Below are positions 42,698 through 50,964 of a stretch of 64,000 nt of DNA, in pieces. Made by a program: the position numbers and the translations under genes. The notes below the pieces were generated by a model. It made no database searches, was not told where the DNA came from, and saw only the letters and a program-made list of their open reading frames with translations. This DNA comes from Spirochaetales bacterium (lineage in GTDB: Bacteria; Spirochaetota; Spirochaetia; DSM-2461). Position 1 is the stretch's first letter; each line of letters starts with the position of its first letter. Where the stretch lies: assembly GCA_016936555.1 (NCBI GenBank), contig JAFGXR010000028.1:35695-99694 (forward strand), written 5' to 3'.

Positions 42698-44243
42698 TGT
42701 TTCCTCCGTGGATATCTATTTTGAAATCTTCCGATGCTTTTTCCGCAGTTTCCACCAGTTTACCGCTGGCGATCAGCTCTCTGGCCGCTTCCAGATCGTG
42801 GGCGAAAACCCTGTCGACTTCCGCATGGTCAATGATTTCCCTCACCGTATGATGGCAGCTTTCCAGAACCGGTGCCGACTTCAGAGGTCGTCTGTAGTCG
42901 AAAGCCTGTGCGGCGCAGACCAGCTCCACGGCAAGAATTTTCTCCACATTGCTGATGACCTCATTGACCCGGCGGCCGCTGATCGCTCCCATGCTCACAT
43001 GGTCTTCCTGACCGAGAGATGTGGGGACACTGTCGGCACTTGGCGGGAAACAAAGACTCTTATTCTCGGTGACAAGAGCCGCCGATGTGTATTGGGGAAT
43101 CATAAAACCTGAGTTGATTCCCGTGTGCTCCATAAGCAGCTTGGGAAGTCCTTCGGTAGTCCCCTCCAGAAGCAGGTAGGTTCTTCTGTCTGAGATATTT
43201 CCCAGCTCGCTCGATGCCAGGGTGGAATAATCGAGGGGAAGAGCCATAGGCTGGCCATGGAAGTTGCCGCCGCTTATAGTTTCCTCGGGACTGAGAACAA
43301 TGGGATTGTCCGTAACGGAATTCAATTCCGTCGACAGCTGCTCCTTCAGGTGCTTCCAGGCATTTCGTGACGCCCCGTGGACCTGGGGCATACAGCGAAT
43401 GGAATAGGGATCCTGAACTCGTTTACAATGCTCGTGCGATTTCAGAATCTCCGATCCCCACAGCATTTGCTCAAGGCGGTCCGCCACATAAATAGTCCCT
43501 TCATAGGGGCGTATCTGATGAAGTTCTTTTCGGAAGGGTTTTGCCGATCCGAGCAGAGCTTCAAGTGACATGGCACCGATGATATCAGAGCAATCCAGGA
43601 TATTTTTCATTCTCTGAAGAGCTTTCACAGCATGGGCGGCGATAAACTGCGTTCCGTTTATAAGGGCCAGGCCCTCTTTGGGGCCCAATGAGACAGCACT
43701 TAGGTTCTCTCGTTTGAACAGTTCTTCTCCGGTAATAATTTCCCCTTTATAGTGCACCTTTCCCAGACCGATAAGGGGCAGGAAAAGATGTGCAAGCGGA
43801 GCCAGATCTCCCGATGCCCCGACAGATCCCTGGGAAGGAACTACAGGAAAAGCTCTGTTCTCTATATGCCAGTTTATTCTTTCCAGGGTTTCCATCTGAA
43901 TCCCGGAGTAACCTTTTGAAAGGGCATGCATTTTCAGTACGAGCATCAGTGCCGAAATTTCCTTATCGATATCCGCACCCATACCCACGCTGTGGCTCTT
44001 GAGAATATTATACTGAAGGATCTTCGTATCATCTTCGGAGATGATTGTCGTACAGAGCGGACCGAATCCCGTGTTAACTCCGTATACGATTTTCCGGCTG
44101 TTGACGATCTTCCGGACATCGTCGCTGCATTTTCTGATCCTGCCTTCCGCGTTTTTAGAAATCACTCCCTTGATTTTTCCCGCAGCCAGCTCCAGGGCCA
44201 GACCGGGACTGAGAAAATCCTCACCATATCGGAACTCTTTCAT
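42675..44243 (-). CDS. hutH: histidine ammonia-lyase
   Basis: 522 residues. The MIO-cofactor triad Ala-Ser-Gly is present in [15 protein letters not shown], and the active-site region [10 protein letters not shown] and [23 protein letters not shown] are conserved. It deaminates histidine to urocanate. AAGGAG precedes the ATG. It opens the hut operon; the MarR gene ends 20 bases upstream on the same strand and could be part of the same unit. No terminator is seen between them. Confidence 0.97.
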   Translation of the reverse strand: MKEFRYGEDFLSPGLALELAAGKIKGVISKNAEGRIRKCSDDVRKIVNSRKIVYGVNTGFGPLCTTIISEDDTKILQYNILKSHSVGMGADIDKEISALMLVLKMHALSKGYSGIQMETLERINWHIENRAFPVVPSQGSVGASGDLAPLAHLFLPLIGLGKVHYKGEIITGEELFKRENLSAVSLGPKEGLALINGTQFIAAHAVKALQRMKNILDCSDIIGAMSLEALLGSAKPFRKELHQIRPYEGTIYVADRLEQMLWGSEILKSHEHCKRVQDPYSIRCMPQVHGASRNAWKHLKEQLSTELNSVTDNPIVLSPEETISGGNFHGQPMALPLDYSTLASSELGNISDRRTYLLLEGTTEGLPKLLMEHTGINSGFMIPQYTSAALVTENKSLCFPPSADSVPTSLGQEDHVSMGAISGRRVNEVISNVEKILAVELVCAAQAFDYRRPLKSAPVLESCHHTVREIIDHAEVDRVFAHDLEAARELIASGKLVETAEKASEDFKIDIHGGNNELFGLY

Positions 44244-44263
44244 TCAGACTAACTCCTTATTAA

Positions 44264-44749
44264 TTACTTTTTTAATTTATCAGAAACCGAATCACCGAGG
44301 CTTATCCTGTTTAATATCTGTTCAAGCTCATTAAAGCTTTTTACGGCATCAAATCCTTCTTTCTCATTCTGAAAAAGTTCAAGCATACTGGCTTCAAGAG
44401 TTTTCCAGACAGGAAGCAACAGGGCGAGAAGAGACTCCCCTTCCGCAGTGAAACTGACTATTTTCCTCCGCCTGTCATAACTGTCGGCTTCCATGGAGAT
44501 GAGTCCCTTCCGGCATAAAAGAGAGACGATCTGACTCGCTCCCGGTTGTGAGACATTGAGTTCATCAGCTATTTCCGTAACAGAAAGTGATCCTTTTTTA
44601 TGGAGTAGAAAAAAAAGGGGGAACCAGGCCGGCTCGAAACCGATATCCAGTTTCTCATACATCTTTCCTACTTCAGAGAGAAAGCGCTCGCTCAGCCTTT
44701 TCAATCTCGTACCCAGAATCAGTATTCCCGTTTCCTCGTAAAAACCCAT
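44264..44749 (-). CDS. MarR family transcriptional regulator
   Basis: About 161 residues from ATG 44749; the ATG at 44755 touches the AGGTGG ribosome site, so the second ATG is better placed. Winged helix with the MarR recognition part LSVTEIADELNVSQPGASQIVSLLCRKGLISMEADSYDRRRKIV. Its own upstream region holds a perfect 18-bp palindrome (44764-44781), a likely autoregulatory site. It lies upstream of hutHUI, but its ligand and targets cannot be told; hut control by MarR is unusual, as most hut operons use HutC or other regulators. Confidence 0.9.
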   Translation of the reverse strand: MGFYEETGILILGTRLKRLSERFLSEVGKMYEKLDIGFEPAWFPLFFLLHKKGSLSVTEIADELNVSQPGASQIVSLLCRKGLISMEADSYDRRRKIVSFTAEGESLLALLLPVWKTLEASMLELFQNEKEGFDAVKSFNELEQILNRISLGDSVSDKLKK

Positions 44750-44763
44750 AAACATTCCACCTT

Positions 44764-44781
44764 TACATAAGCACTTATGTA
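44764..44781 (-). promoter_or_regulatory. perfect palindromic operator in front of the MarR gene
   Basis: TACATAAG-CA-CTTATGTA, a perfect 18-bp dyad located about 15 bases upstream of the start codon. On the minus strand TAAAAT lies just upstream, so a bound protein would cover the start site of transcription. Confidence 0.78.
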
Positions 44782-44824
44782 TTTTACATCCGCAATTTTC
44801 CGCTGTAAAGGAAATTAGATACTA

Positions 44825-45307
44825 TCACTCATAAAAACTTTCGATGCCGGGATATTTCAGTTTATGAGCGGCGATTTTTTCAGGGAGTGTAAAATAGCTG
44901 GCGACGCCTTCACTGCAGAGAGAACCTTCCCCGTCATAAAGCGAAACGGATATATGGGCAATATTTTTTTCCATATCCCTTAAAGACGCCTTAAGTGCGA
45001 TCCTCCCTTTATCTATCATGACTGATTTCAGATATTTCACATTCAGTTCCGAAGTAAATCCGCCTGTCTTCAGTTTTACAAAAACAACCCAGCTGGCTAT
45101 TTCATCGATAAGTGTCGCCTGGATACCACCGTGAAGCACATTGTGGAATCCTTCAAACCTTTTATCGGGAGTCCAGAATGAAACGATCTCATCCCCCTCT
45201 TCATGGAATTCCATTTTCAAACCATTCTGATTGGATGGAGAACAGCCGAAACAACTGTATTCTTCAGATCGAGTAAGCTTAATAAAGGGATTAACTATTT
45301 TTTTCAT
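44825..45307 (-). CDS. hotdog-fold thioesterase (PaaI-like)
   Basis: 160 residues. The hotdog core contains FEGFHNVLHGGIQATLIDEIASWVVFVKLKTGGFTSELNVKYLKSV, the PaaI/4-hydroxybenzoyl-CoA-thioesterase pattern with the helix-located acidic residue. An N-terminal extension carries two cysteines (YSCFGCSPSNQNGLKMEFHEEGDE). It hydrolyses acyl- or aryl-CoA thioesters; the substrate is unknown. TTGACA plus an AATTAT box ending six bases before ATG 45307, without a ribosome site, again gives a leaderless geometry. Upstream of MarR on the same strand. Confidence 0.86.
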   Translation of the reverse strand: MKKIVNPFIKLTRSEEYSCFGCSPSNQNGLKMEFHEEGDEIVSFWTPDKRFEGFHNVLHGGIQATLIDEIASWVVFVKLKTGGFTSELNVKYLKSVMIDKGRIALKASLRDMEKNIAHISVSLYDGEGSLCSEGVASYFTLPEKIAAHKLKYPGIESFYE

Positions 45308-45343
45308 GAAAACATAATTGAATAATTACGAGGACTCTGTCAA
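45308..45343 (-). promoter_or_regulatory. predicted promoter of the thioesterase gene, leaderless geometry
   Basis: Minus-strand TTGACA (45338-45343), 18-base spacer, AATTAT (45314-45319), six bases, then ATG at 45307. Confidence 0.5.
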
Positions 45344-45412
45344 CTCAGAGAGCAAATGATGTGAAAAGGGAAACAGAGCTTTGAGGATTATTTTTTTCAG
45401 GGATGGCAATAA

Positions 45413-45462
45413 CCGGGGAGAGGATGATAAAACAGTTTCAGTATTTTTCCATCATTCCCCGG
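45413..45462 (-). terminator. inverted repeat, possible terminator of the small unknown gene
   Basis: CCGGGG (45413-45418) pairs with CCCCGG (45457-45462), extended by ATGAT (45424-45428) with ATCAT (45451-45455). The loop is long and the downstream T-run is modest, so the termination role is tentative. Confidence 0.45.
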
Positions 45463-45473
45463 CAATAATATAT

Positions 45474-45716
45474 TTATGAAACTTTCTTGAGATTGCTGCG
45501 ATTGCGTGAACCTTCGAAGTGATAGCGCTCCTGAAGAGAATCTCCTAATGAGGAAAAAGCTCTCCCCAGTCCGCCCAGTATAATATTCGCAACAAAACTG
45601 TGTCTCCCGGTTCTTCCTGTAGCGCTTCTATAGGCTCTCAACTCTTCCATTTCTCTGAGAATTGCTTCATTTCTGCTATTAGCCAGCTCCATAAGTTCAA
45701 TCCAGTTATCAGCCAT
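45474..45716 (-). CDS. small basic protein of unknown function with structured leader
   Basis: 80 residues from ATG 45716, with GGAGG in front. N-terminal acidic helix (NWIELMELANSRNEAILREMEELRAYRS) and a basic, glycine-containing C-terminus (FVANIILGGLGRAFSSLGDSLQERYHFEGSRNRSNLKKVS). No family recognised. It is preceded by a promoter (TTGACC, 17 bases, TATATT) and a leader of about 75 bases with two short hairpins, so its expression may be regulated at the RNA level. Divergent from the glycosyltransferase. Confidence 0.6.
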   Translation of the reverse strand: MADNWIELMELANSRNEAILREMEELRAYRSATGRTGRHSFVANIILGGLGRAFSSLGDSLQERYHFEGSRNRSNLKKVS

Positions 45717-45834
45717 TATATTTCCTCCATGGCAGTCGCCCAATTGAATTATTCGGTTTCATCCGAACTACCCATTTACCCGTATTCGCGGGTTATGTGG
45801 TAAATATAATTATCAATTTCTACCTGGTCAAGGG
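45717..45834 (-). promoter_or_regulatory. promoter and two-hairpin leader of the small unknown gene
   Basis: Minus strand: TTGACC, 17-base spacer, TATATT, then a leader carrying the hairpins ACCCG-CGAATA-CGGGT and TTCGG-ATGAAA-CCGAA, then GGAGG and the ATG. An alternative pairing ATTTACC/GGTAAAT overlaps the first hairpin. It does not match a riboswitch class I know. Confidence 0.45.
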
Positions 45835-45862
45835 AATTAAAGGAATTTTGAGCATTTTTTTT

Positions 45863-45884
45863 GCACAATCGCTAGTTTTTGTGC
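45863..45884 (+). promoter_or_regulatory. dyad over the glycosyltransferase promoter
   Basis: GCACAA-N10-TTGTGC overlaps a TTGCAC -35 box (45861-45866) and ends at the -10 region (CTATTA/TATTAC near 45884-45890). A repressor or activator site is possible. Confidence 0.4.
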
Positions 45885-45919
45885 TATTACTTGAGTAGCC
45901 GAAGGGAAGGAGAGAGTTC

Positions 45920-47206
45920 TTGAATTGTGAAAAAAAACAAAATATGCTTAAAATCGCCTATTTTACCGATACGTTCTATCCCCAGATAAATGGAGTCGTA
46001 TCTTCACTAGTCAACCTGGCCCGCTCACTGGCCGATAAGGGCCATACGATTTATATCGTAGCTCCCAAAGTCGACAGAGAGTTTGAAGAATTCTCCTACC
46101 CCGGCATCACCGTTTTGCGTATCGCCTCCGTAAAGGCTTCCTTCTATGAAGATTTCCGTTGGGCGAAAATTATGAGCCTCAGGACCTATAAGGTTCTTAA
46201 AGATGCGGAAATCAATGTGATACATTTCGAGACTCCTATCGGTCTCGGCATCATGGCTATCAATATGGCCCGCCTGATCAACACACCTCTGGTGGGAACC
46301 TACCATACTTTTATCTCGGACCCCCGGTACATTAAGCACTGGAAACTGTTCAAACCCACGGTTCTTCTGCAAAACATCTCCTGGTTTTACTCCAACCAGT
46401 TCTACAACAGGACCGATTTGACAACGGCGCCATCTCAGAGCACCATAGACGAACTGAAGGAAAACGGCTGCAATCCGCCTCTGATGAAGACGATATCGAA
46501 TGGAATCGATCCGGCTATTTTCGACAATAGCCGATCGGACGATATTCGGAAACAATACGGTCTTTCAGGCAAAACCATTCTCTATGTCGGCAGAGTCTCA
46601 TATGAGAAGAGCATAGACACACTTGTCTCCGCTTTTTTCCTGGCTGCGGATATGGACAGGGAAATAAAACTCATGATTGTCGGGCACGGTCCTCAAATGG
46701 ATGACTTGAAAGTGCAGATTGAAAGCTCTCCCCATAAAGACAGAGTCATCCTCACGGGAGCTATTCCTCACGATGAGCTGGTTGTTAGCGGCATATACGG
46801 GGCCTGTGAGATTTTTGCCACAGCTTCGGAAACGGAAAATCAGCCCATGACCATTCTGGAAGCCCAGGTGAACGGCTGTATCTGCGTCGGAGTCGATGCC
46901 CGGGGCGTCCCGGGTATGATTGAAAACGGCTTAAGCGGTGTTATTGTCGGCAAAGGGGATACAAAAGCTATGGCGGATGCCTTTATTTCCATCTTAACCT
47001 CAGATGAAAAACTGGCATCGATGAAAGCAAAGACTCTGGAAAACGTAAAAGAACACTTTCTCCCGGCCGTTGTGGAACAATGGGAGAATGAATACCGGTC
47101 ACTGATTGAAAATTTCAAAGGGCGTTTCTTCAAAGACAAACTTTTCTATCCCTTTAAAAAGGCGGGAGAACTTCTCTCCCGCCCTTCGGAAATATCAGAG
47201 GAATAG
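45920..47206 (+). CDS. GT4 glycosyltransferase (glycolipid synthase-like)
   Basis: 428 residues, TTG start with AAGGAG seven bases upstream; an ATG at 45944 is the alternative, but has no ribosome site. N-terminal domain LKIAYFTDTFYPQINGVVSSLVNLARSL and GT4 catalytic elements VGRVSYEKSIDTLVSAF and ASETENQPMTILEAQVNG (EX7E). Enzymes of this type transfer glucose or related sugars to diacylglycerol for membrane glycolipids, which fits a spirochaete envelope, but the sugar and acceptor are not proven here. Its 3' end encodes the terminator for the opposing radical SAM gene. Confidence 0.86.
   Translation: MNCEKKQNMLKIAYFTDTFYPQINGVVSSLVNLARSLADKGHTIYIVAPKVDREFEEFSYPGITVLRIASVKASFYEDFRWAKIMSLRTYKVLKDAEINVIHFETPIGLGIMAINMARLINTPLVGTYHTFISDPRYIKHWKLFKPTVLLQNISWFYSNQFYNRTDLTTAPSQSTIDELKENGCNPPLMKTISNGIDPAIFDNSRSDDIRKQYGLSGKTILYVGRVSYEKSIDTLVSAFFLAADMDREIKLMIVGHGPQMDDLKVQIESSPHKDRVILTGAIPHDELVVSGIYGACEIFATASETENQPMTILEAQVNGCICVGVDARGVPGMIENGLSGVIVGKGDTKAMADAFISILTSDEKLASMKAKTLENVKEHFLPAVVEQWENEYRSLIENFKGRFFKDKLFYPFKKAGELLSRPSEISEE
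47154..47183 (-). terminator. terminator of the shape/radical SAM block, inside the glycosyltransferase gene
   Basis: Minus-strand hairpin GGCGGGAG/CTCCCGCC (47161-47168 with 47176-47183) followed by five Ts (47156-47160). It is embedded in the last codons of the plus-strand glycosyltransferase. Confidence 0.8.
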
Positions 47207-49648
47207 AGTTTTACCCGTTTTTCCTTTGCTGTAGAGTTCGATTCTGGTCAGCTCGATATCCTCTTTTAATGGGTTTTCCCCCAGAATCTGTTCGAGAAGA
47301 CGAATGATATTATTCATTTTTTTATTATTCATCTGTGAGAGAATTTCAATCACATCGCCGTTGATGACAAAGTTGTAGTCATCAGCGACATTCTCCCTTT
47401 CGGCAATCTCATTAAGACTTGCAAACATTTCACTCTGCGAAAGCTCCGGTCCTACTGTCCTGAGTCTGTACAGACTGCCCCAGTATTGAGCCATTAGGGA
47501 TTTGTATTTTCTCCCCTCTTCGGGTACGGGAAGCAGTTGACAGTCCGTAAACTCAAAACCTGCGGGAAGAACTGTATTCAATCGATCGACGATTTCCTTC
47601 AGATCCTCACCGCTATAATGGATTTCCACACCCATCACCTCACCGTCGGATAAGACGCCAAGTGTAAGAGGATGGGGAAATTCCATTTTGGGCTTGGGAT
47701 TGAATCCCCGGGTAAAATTCATAGGAATCCCGGCCCGTTGAAAAGCCATCTCAAACATATGCATGACATTGAGATGTCCGAAATAGACAGCCGGTCCGAA
47801 TTTCCGGAATTTGAGAAGAATTCTCCTCACGGGACCTCTCTCCCGAACCGGTGGAACCGGATCGGAAAGGAAATCAAATCCTTCGGGATATCTGACTTTC
47901 TGATCCTTTGAACAGACTCCGCAATAATCACGGCAGGGGTTATCACAGGATTCGGTGAGTTCATACCCCATGGCTTTTTCGTACTCTTTTCTGAACTGTT
48001 CCTTCCCGACTCCCATGGAAACGGAATCCCAGGGCAGCTCGCGGTCCGGATCCAGAGGCGAGCAGATCTCCCGCTCCACATCCCAGGGAGCATCATCAAT
48101 AACCTCTTTCCAGAGATCCCTCTGAAAGTGTTCATCCCAGGCATCGAGACGGGCTCCTTTTCGCCAGGCACTTTCGATCAGGTCTCCGACTCTCCGGTCG
48201 CCTCGGGCCAGAATTCCTTCGACAAATGAGACAAAAGGAGAATGAAATCCGAGCTTGATATTCAGCCCTTTCAATCCGTCGCGCAATCTCCTGATCTGCT
48301 CCATGGCGAAAGTATCGGAAAACTGTCCACCCCACTGGAAAGGCGTATGGGGCTTAGGGATAAATGTCCCGACGTTCACATTAAAACGCATCCTGACCTG
48401 TTCCTGGAGATGTTTCAGAAAATCGATTATGGGTTGAATTTCATCTTCCCCGGCAGCAGTAGGCAATCCGATCATAAAGTAGAATTTTGCCTGTTTCCAT
48501 CCCTGCTCTTTCGCTTCCAGGAGAATGGAAATTATTTTATCGAGAGGAACTTCTTTATTCATCCCTCTCTGCCAGTCTTCCCGAGGTGTCTCGACGGCAA
48601 AGGTCAGGCTGCTTTTCCTGACTTCGGAAATTTCCGCCAGCAGAGGCAGGGTTACGGAATTAACCCGCAAAGAGGGCAGCTGAAAGGAAACCCCCATCTC
48701 CTTGAATCTTTCATTCAGGTTTCTGACAAGAGGTAGCAGATTTTTATAATCCCCCGAAGAAAGGGAGGACAACGTTATTTTTCTATATCCGCACCTGTTT
48801 ATAATGTGTTCGGCTTCTTCGACAATTGTTCTGTAATCCTTCTGGCGGAGCGGCCTGTAAAAATATCCCGCGTGACAGAAGCGGCAACCGTTGGGACATC
48901 CCCGCATAATTTCAATGACACCGTGGTCCTGAACCGTATCTACAGTGGGGACGGGAAGCATGCTGCCTTTATCGTATTCCCTGCCGAATTCTCCCCATAC
49001 GGCGCGGGAAACGATTTTGGAAGACCCCTCCGTCCAGACAGAACTCTCTGCAGTAACAGCTGCAAGCAGCTCGGAACGCCGTCCACCTTTCTGTTTAATC
49101 TCTACCAGACGGGGAAACAGAGAAGCGATCTGCTCCTCACCTTCTCCGATAAAGATGGCATCGATAAATGGAGCGAACGGAAGAGGATTGGTGACCGCGG
49201 GACCGCCGGCGATAATCAGGGGATCATGGTCTCCCCGATTAACCGATCTCAAGGGGATTTTTCCCAGATCCAGAACTGTCAGGACATTGGTAGCAGAAAG
49301 TTCGTAGCCAATGGAAAATCCGATAATATCAAAATCCTTCAGAGGAATTCCCGTTTCGAGGGAATAGAGGGGTATATCCCGATTTTTCAGAACCTCTTCG
49401 AAGTCGGGCGCCGGGGCGAAAACGCGTTCGCATTGAACCCCTTCGATATTATTAAAGTGATTATAGAGGATTTTTATGGCATTATTGGACATCCCGATCT
49501 CATAGAGATCGGGAAAACAGATCGCCACTTTGAGAGGCAGATCCTTATCGTAAAGCCGGCTTCCGTACTCGCCGCCCACATATCTTCCCGGTTTCATCAC
49601 GGAAAGTAATTCCCGTCTTAATTCCACGGAAGGATTAATTTTTTTCAT
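47195..49648 (-). CDS. B12-binding-type radical SAM protein fused to DUF2344
   Basis: 817 residues. Residues about 1-220 look like a B12-binding Rossmann domain; from about 245 the radical SAM site IMRGCPNGCRFCHAGYFYRPLR (Cx3Cx2C) begins. A cysteine cluster DNPCRDYCGVCS follows near residue 565, and the last about 225 residues form the DUF2344 domain (RRILLKFRKFGPAVYFGHLNVMHMFEMAFQRAGIPMNFTRGFNPKPKMEFPHPLTLGV). In many bacteria these two are separate neighbouring genes; here they are one chain. Function unproven, likely tRNA or cofactor modification. Starts two bases after rodA. Confidence 0.9.
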   Translation of the reverse strand: MKKINPSVELRRELLSVMKPGRYVGGEYGSRLYDKDLPLKVAICFPDLYEIGMSNNAIKILYNHFNNIEGVQCERVFAPAPDFEEVLKNRDIPLYSLETGIPLKDFDIIGFSIGYELSATNVLTVLDLGKIPLRSVNRGDHDPLIIAGGPAVTNPLPFAPFIDAIFIGEGEEQIASLFPRLVEIKQKGGRRSELLAAVTAESSVWTEGSSKIVSRAVWGEFGREYDKGSMLPVPTVDTVQDHGVIEIMRGCPNGCRFCHAGYFYRPLRQKDYRTIVEEAEHIINRCGYRKITLSSLSSGDYKNLLPLVRNLNERFKEMGVSFQLPSLRVNSVTLPLLAEISEVRKSSLTFAVETPREDWQRGMNKEVPLDKIISILLEAKEQGWKQAKFYFMIGLPTAAGEDEIQPIIDFLKHLQEQVRMRFNVNVGTFIPKPHTPFQWGGQFSDTFAMEQIRRLRDGLKGLNIKLGFHSPFVSFVEGILARGDRRVGDLIESAWRKGARLDAWDEHFQRDLWKEVIDDAPWDVEREICSPLDPDRELPWDSVSMGVGKEQFRKEYEKAMGYELTESCDNPCRDYCGVCSKDQKVRYPEGFDFLSDPVPPVRERGPVRRILLKFRKFGPAVYFGHLNVMHMFEMAFQRAGIPMNFTRGFNPKPKMEFPHPLTLGVLSDGEVMGVEIHYSGEDLKEIVDRLNTVLPAGFEFTDCQLLPVPEEGRKYKSLMAQYWGSLYRLRTVGPELSQSEMFASLNEIAERENVADDYNFVINGDVIEILSQMNNKKMNNIIRLLEQILGENPLKEDIELTRIELYSKGKTGKTLFL

Positions 49649-49650
49649 AT

Positions 49651-50964
49651 TTAATTCCTGTATCGTCTCTGATAAATACTAAGTAGAATACCGATTCCCA
49701 TCGAAGCCGTCCACAGGGAAGACCCCCCGTATGAGAGAAAGAACAGAGGAATTCCCGTAATCGGCATGACTCCGATAGCCATTCCCGTGCTTATGATTAC
49801 ATGAAAGAATATCATCCCCACAATTCCGCCTCCCAGGACTACCCCGAATCTGTCATTGGATCGGTCGATAATGATAAGACTGCGCACCAGCATAATGATA
49901 TAAAGAGAAAAGACAACAATGGCTCCGACGAAACCGGCTTCCTCGGAGAAAATGGAGAAGATAAAATCACTGCTCTGCTGGGGAAGGTACCTCAGATGGG
50001 ATTGAGATCCTTTAAGAAACCCCCTGCCCCATAATCCTCCCGCTCCTACGGCTGTTATGGACTGAATCATATTCCATCCCGCCCCCTGGGGGTCCACCTG
50101 GGGGTCGATGAAAATAATGAGTCTCATAATCTGATACCCTTTTAGAACCATCCGGCCTCCCACCGCGCCGATCAGTGAAATGAAAAAGGACGATGAGAAA
50201 TAGAGTATCCAGTAATAATATCCGGCTCTGAAGAAAAGCAGTCCCGCACCGGCAAGGCCCATAACCACCGAAAGGGCGATCAGAACATATTTCATGGTTG
50301 CGAATTCGGTAAAGACTTTGACGAGAAGGACCTCCTCCCGGAGTATATATTCGCTCCAGGCCGGAAGCACCGTAAAATAAATAATCAGAGAACCGGTAAT
50401 GACGAGATAAACCAGATGCTTCAGTCTGGCTCCAGCCAGAAACAGCATGACCAGAAATATAGGGACGTTGACTATAGCCGATCCGAAATCCGGTTGTGCC
50501 AGTGTCAGAAGCATGGGAACGGTAATAATAATCAATGCCTGAACAAACTTTTTCAGGGTATCGATGTTTTTGTAATTATTATCGAGAAATGCACCCAGAT
50601 AAAAAATGACGGCGATTTTCGAAAATTCTGCCGGCTGGATTCCGAAAGGTCCGATTCCGAGCCAGGACCGGGCTCCATTGACATACCGGCCGAAAAAGAG
50701 CGTAAAGAGAAGCAGCAGAACCAGAACCAGATAGATGTAAAGAGATACCATTTTGAATCGGGTGTAATCATAGAGGGAAAAAAAGATTATGAGGGCCAGA
50801 CTGGATACGCCCCATATGATCTGTTTAATCCATTCGCTGGAAACACTGACTCCCGAAGAGTTGACTCCGCTTGAATAGATGAAGAAGATTCCGATGACCA
50901 TCAAAGCCAGCGTAGTGGCAAAGAGGATTACATCGAATTTCAGAATATCTCTATTGCCCGCCAC
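49651..50964 (-). CDS. rodA: rod-shape-determining SEDS glycosyltransferase RodA
   Basis: About 437 residues from GTG 50964, six bases from GGAGG; an ATG at 50970 touches the ribosome site. SEDS family with ten or so membrane helices: RSWLGIGPFGIQPAEFSKIAVI, QPDFGSAIV, GWNMIQSITAVGAGGLWGRGFLKGSQSHLRYLPQQSSDFIFSIFSEEAGF and GIPLFFLSYGGSSL. It polymerises glycan strands with PBP2 in the elongation machine. It overlaps the 3' end of the PBP2 gene, and a longer frame to 51108 is rejected. Confidence 0.95.
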   Translation of the reverse strand: MAGNRDILKFDVILFATTLALMVIGIFFIYSSGVNSSGVSVSSEWIKQIIWGVSSLALIIFFSLYDYTRFKMVSLYIYLVLVLLLLFTLFFGRYVNGARSWLGIGPFGIQPAEFSKIAVIFYLGAFLDNNYKNIDTLKKFVQALIIITVPMLLTLAQPDFGSAIVNVPIFLVMLFLAGARLKHLVYLVITGSLIIYFTVLPAWSEYILREEVLLVKVFTEFATMKYVLIALSVVMGLAGAGLLFFRAGYYYWILYFSSSFFISLIGAVGGRMVLKGYQIMRLIIFIDPQVDPQGAGWNMIQSITAVGAGGLWGRGFLKGSQSHLRYLPQQSSDFIFSIFSEEAGFVGAIVVFSLYIIMLVRSLIIIDRSNDRFGVVLGGGIVGMIFFHVIISTGMAIGVMPITGIPLFFLSYGGSSLWTASMGIGILLSIYQRRYRN

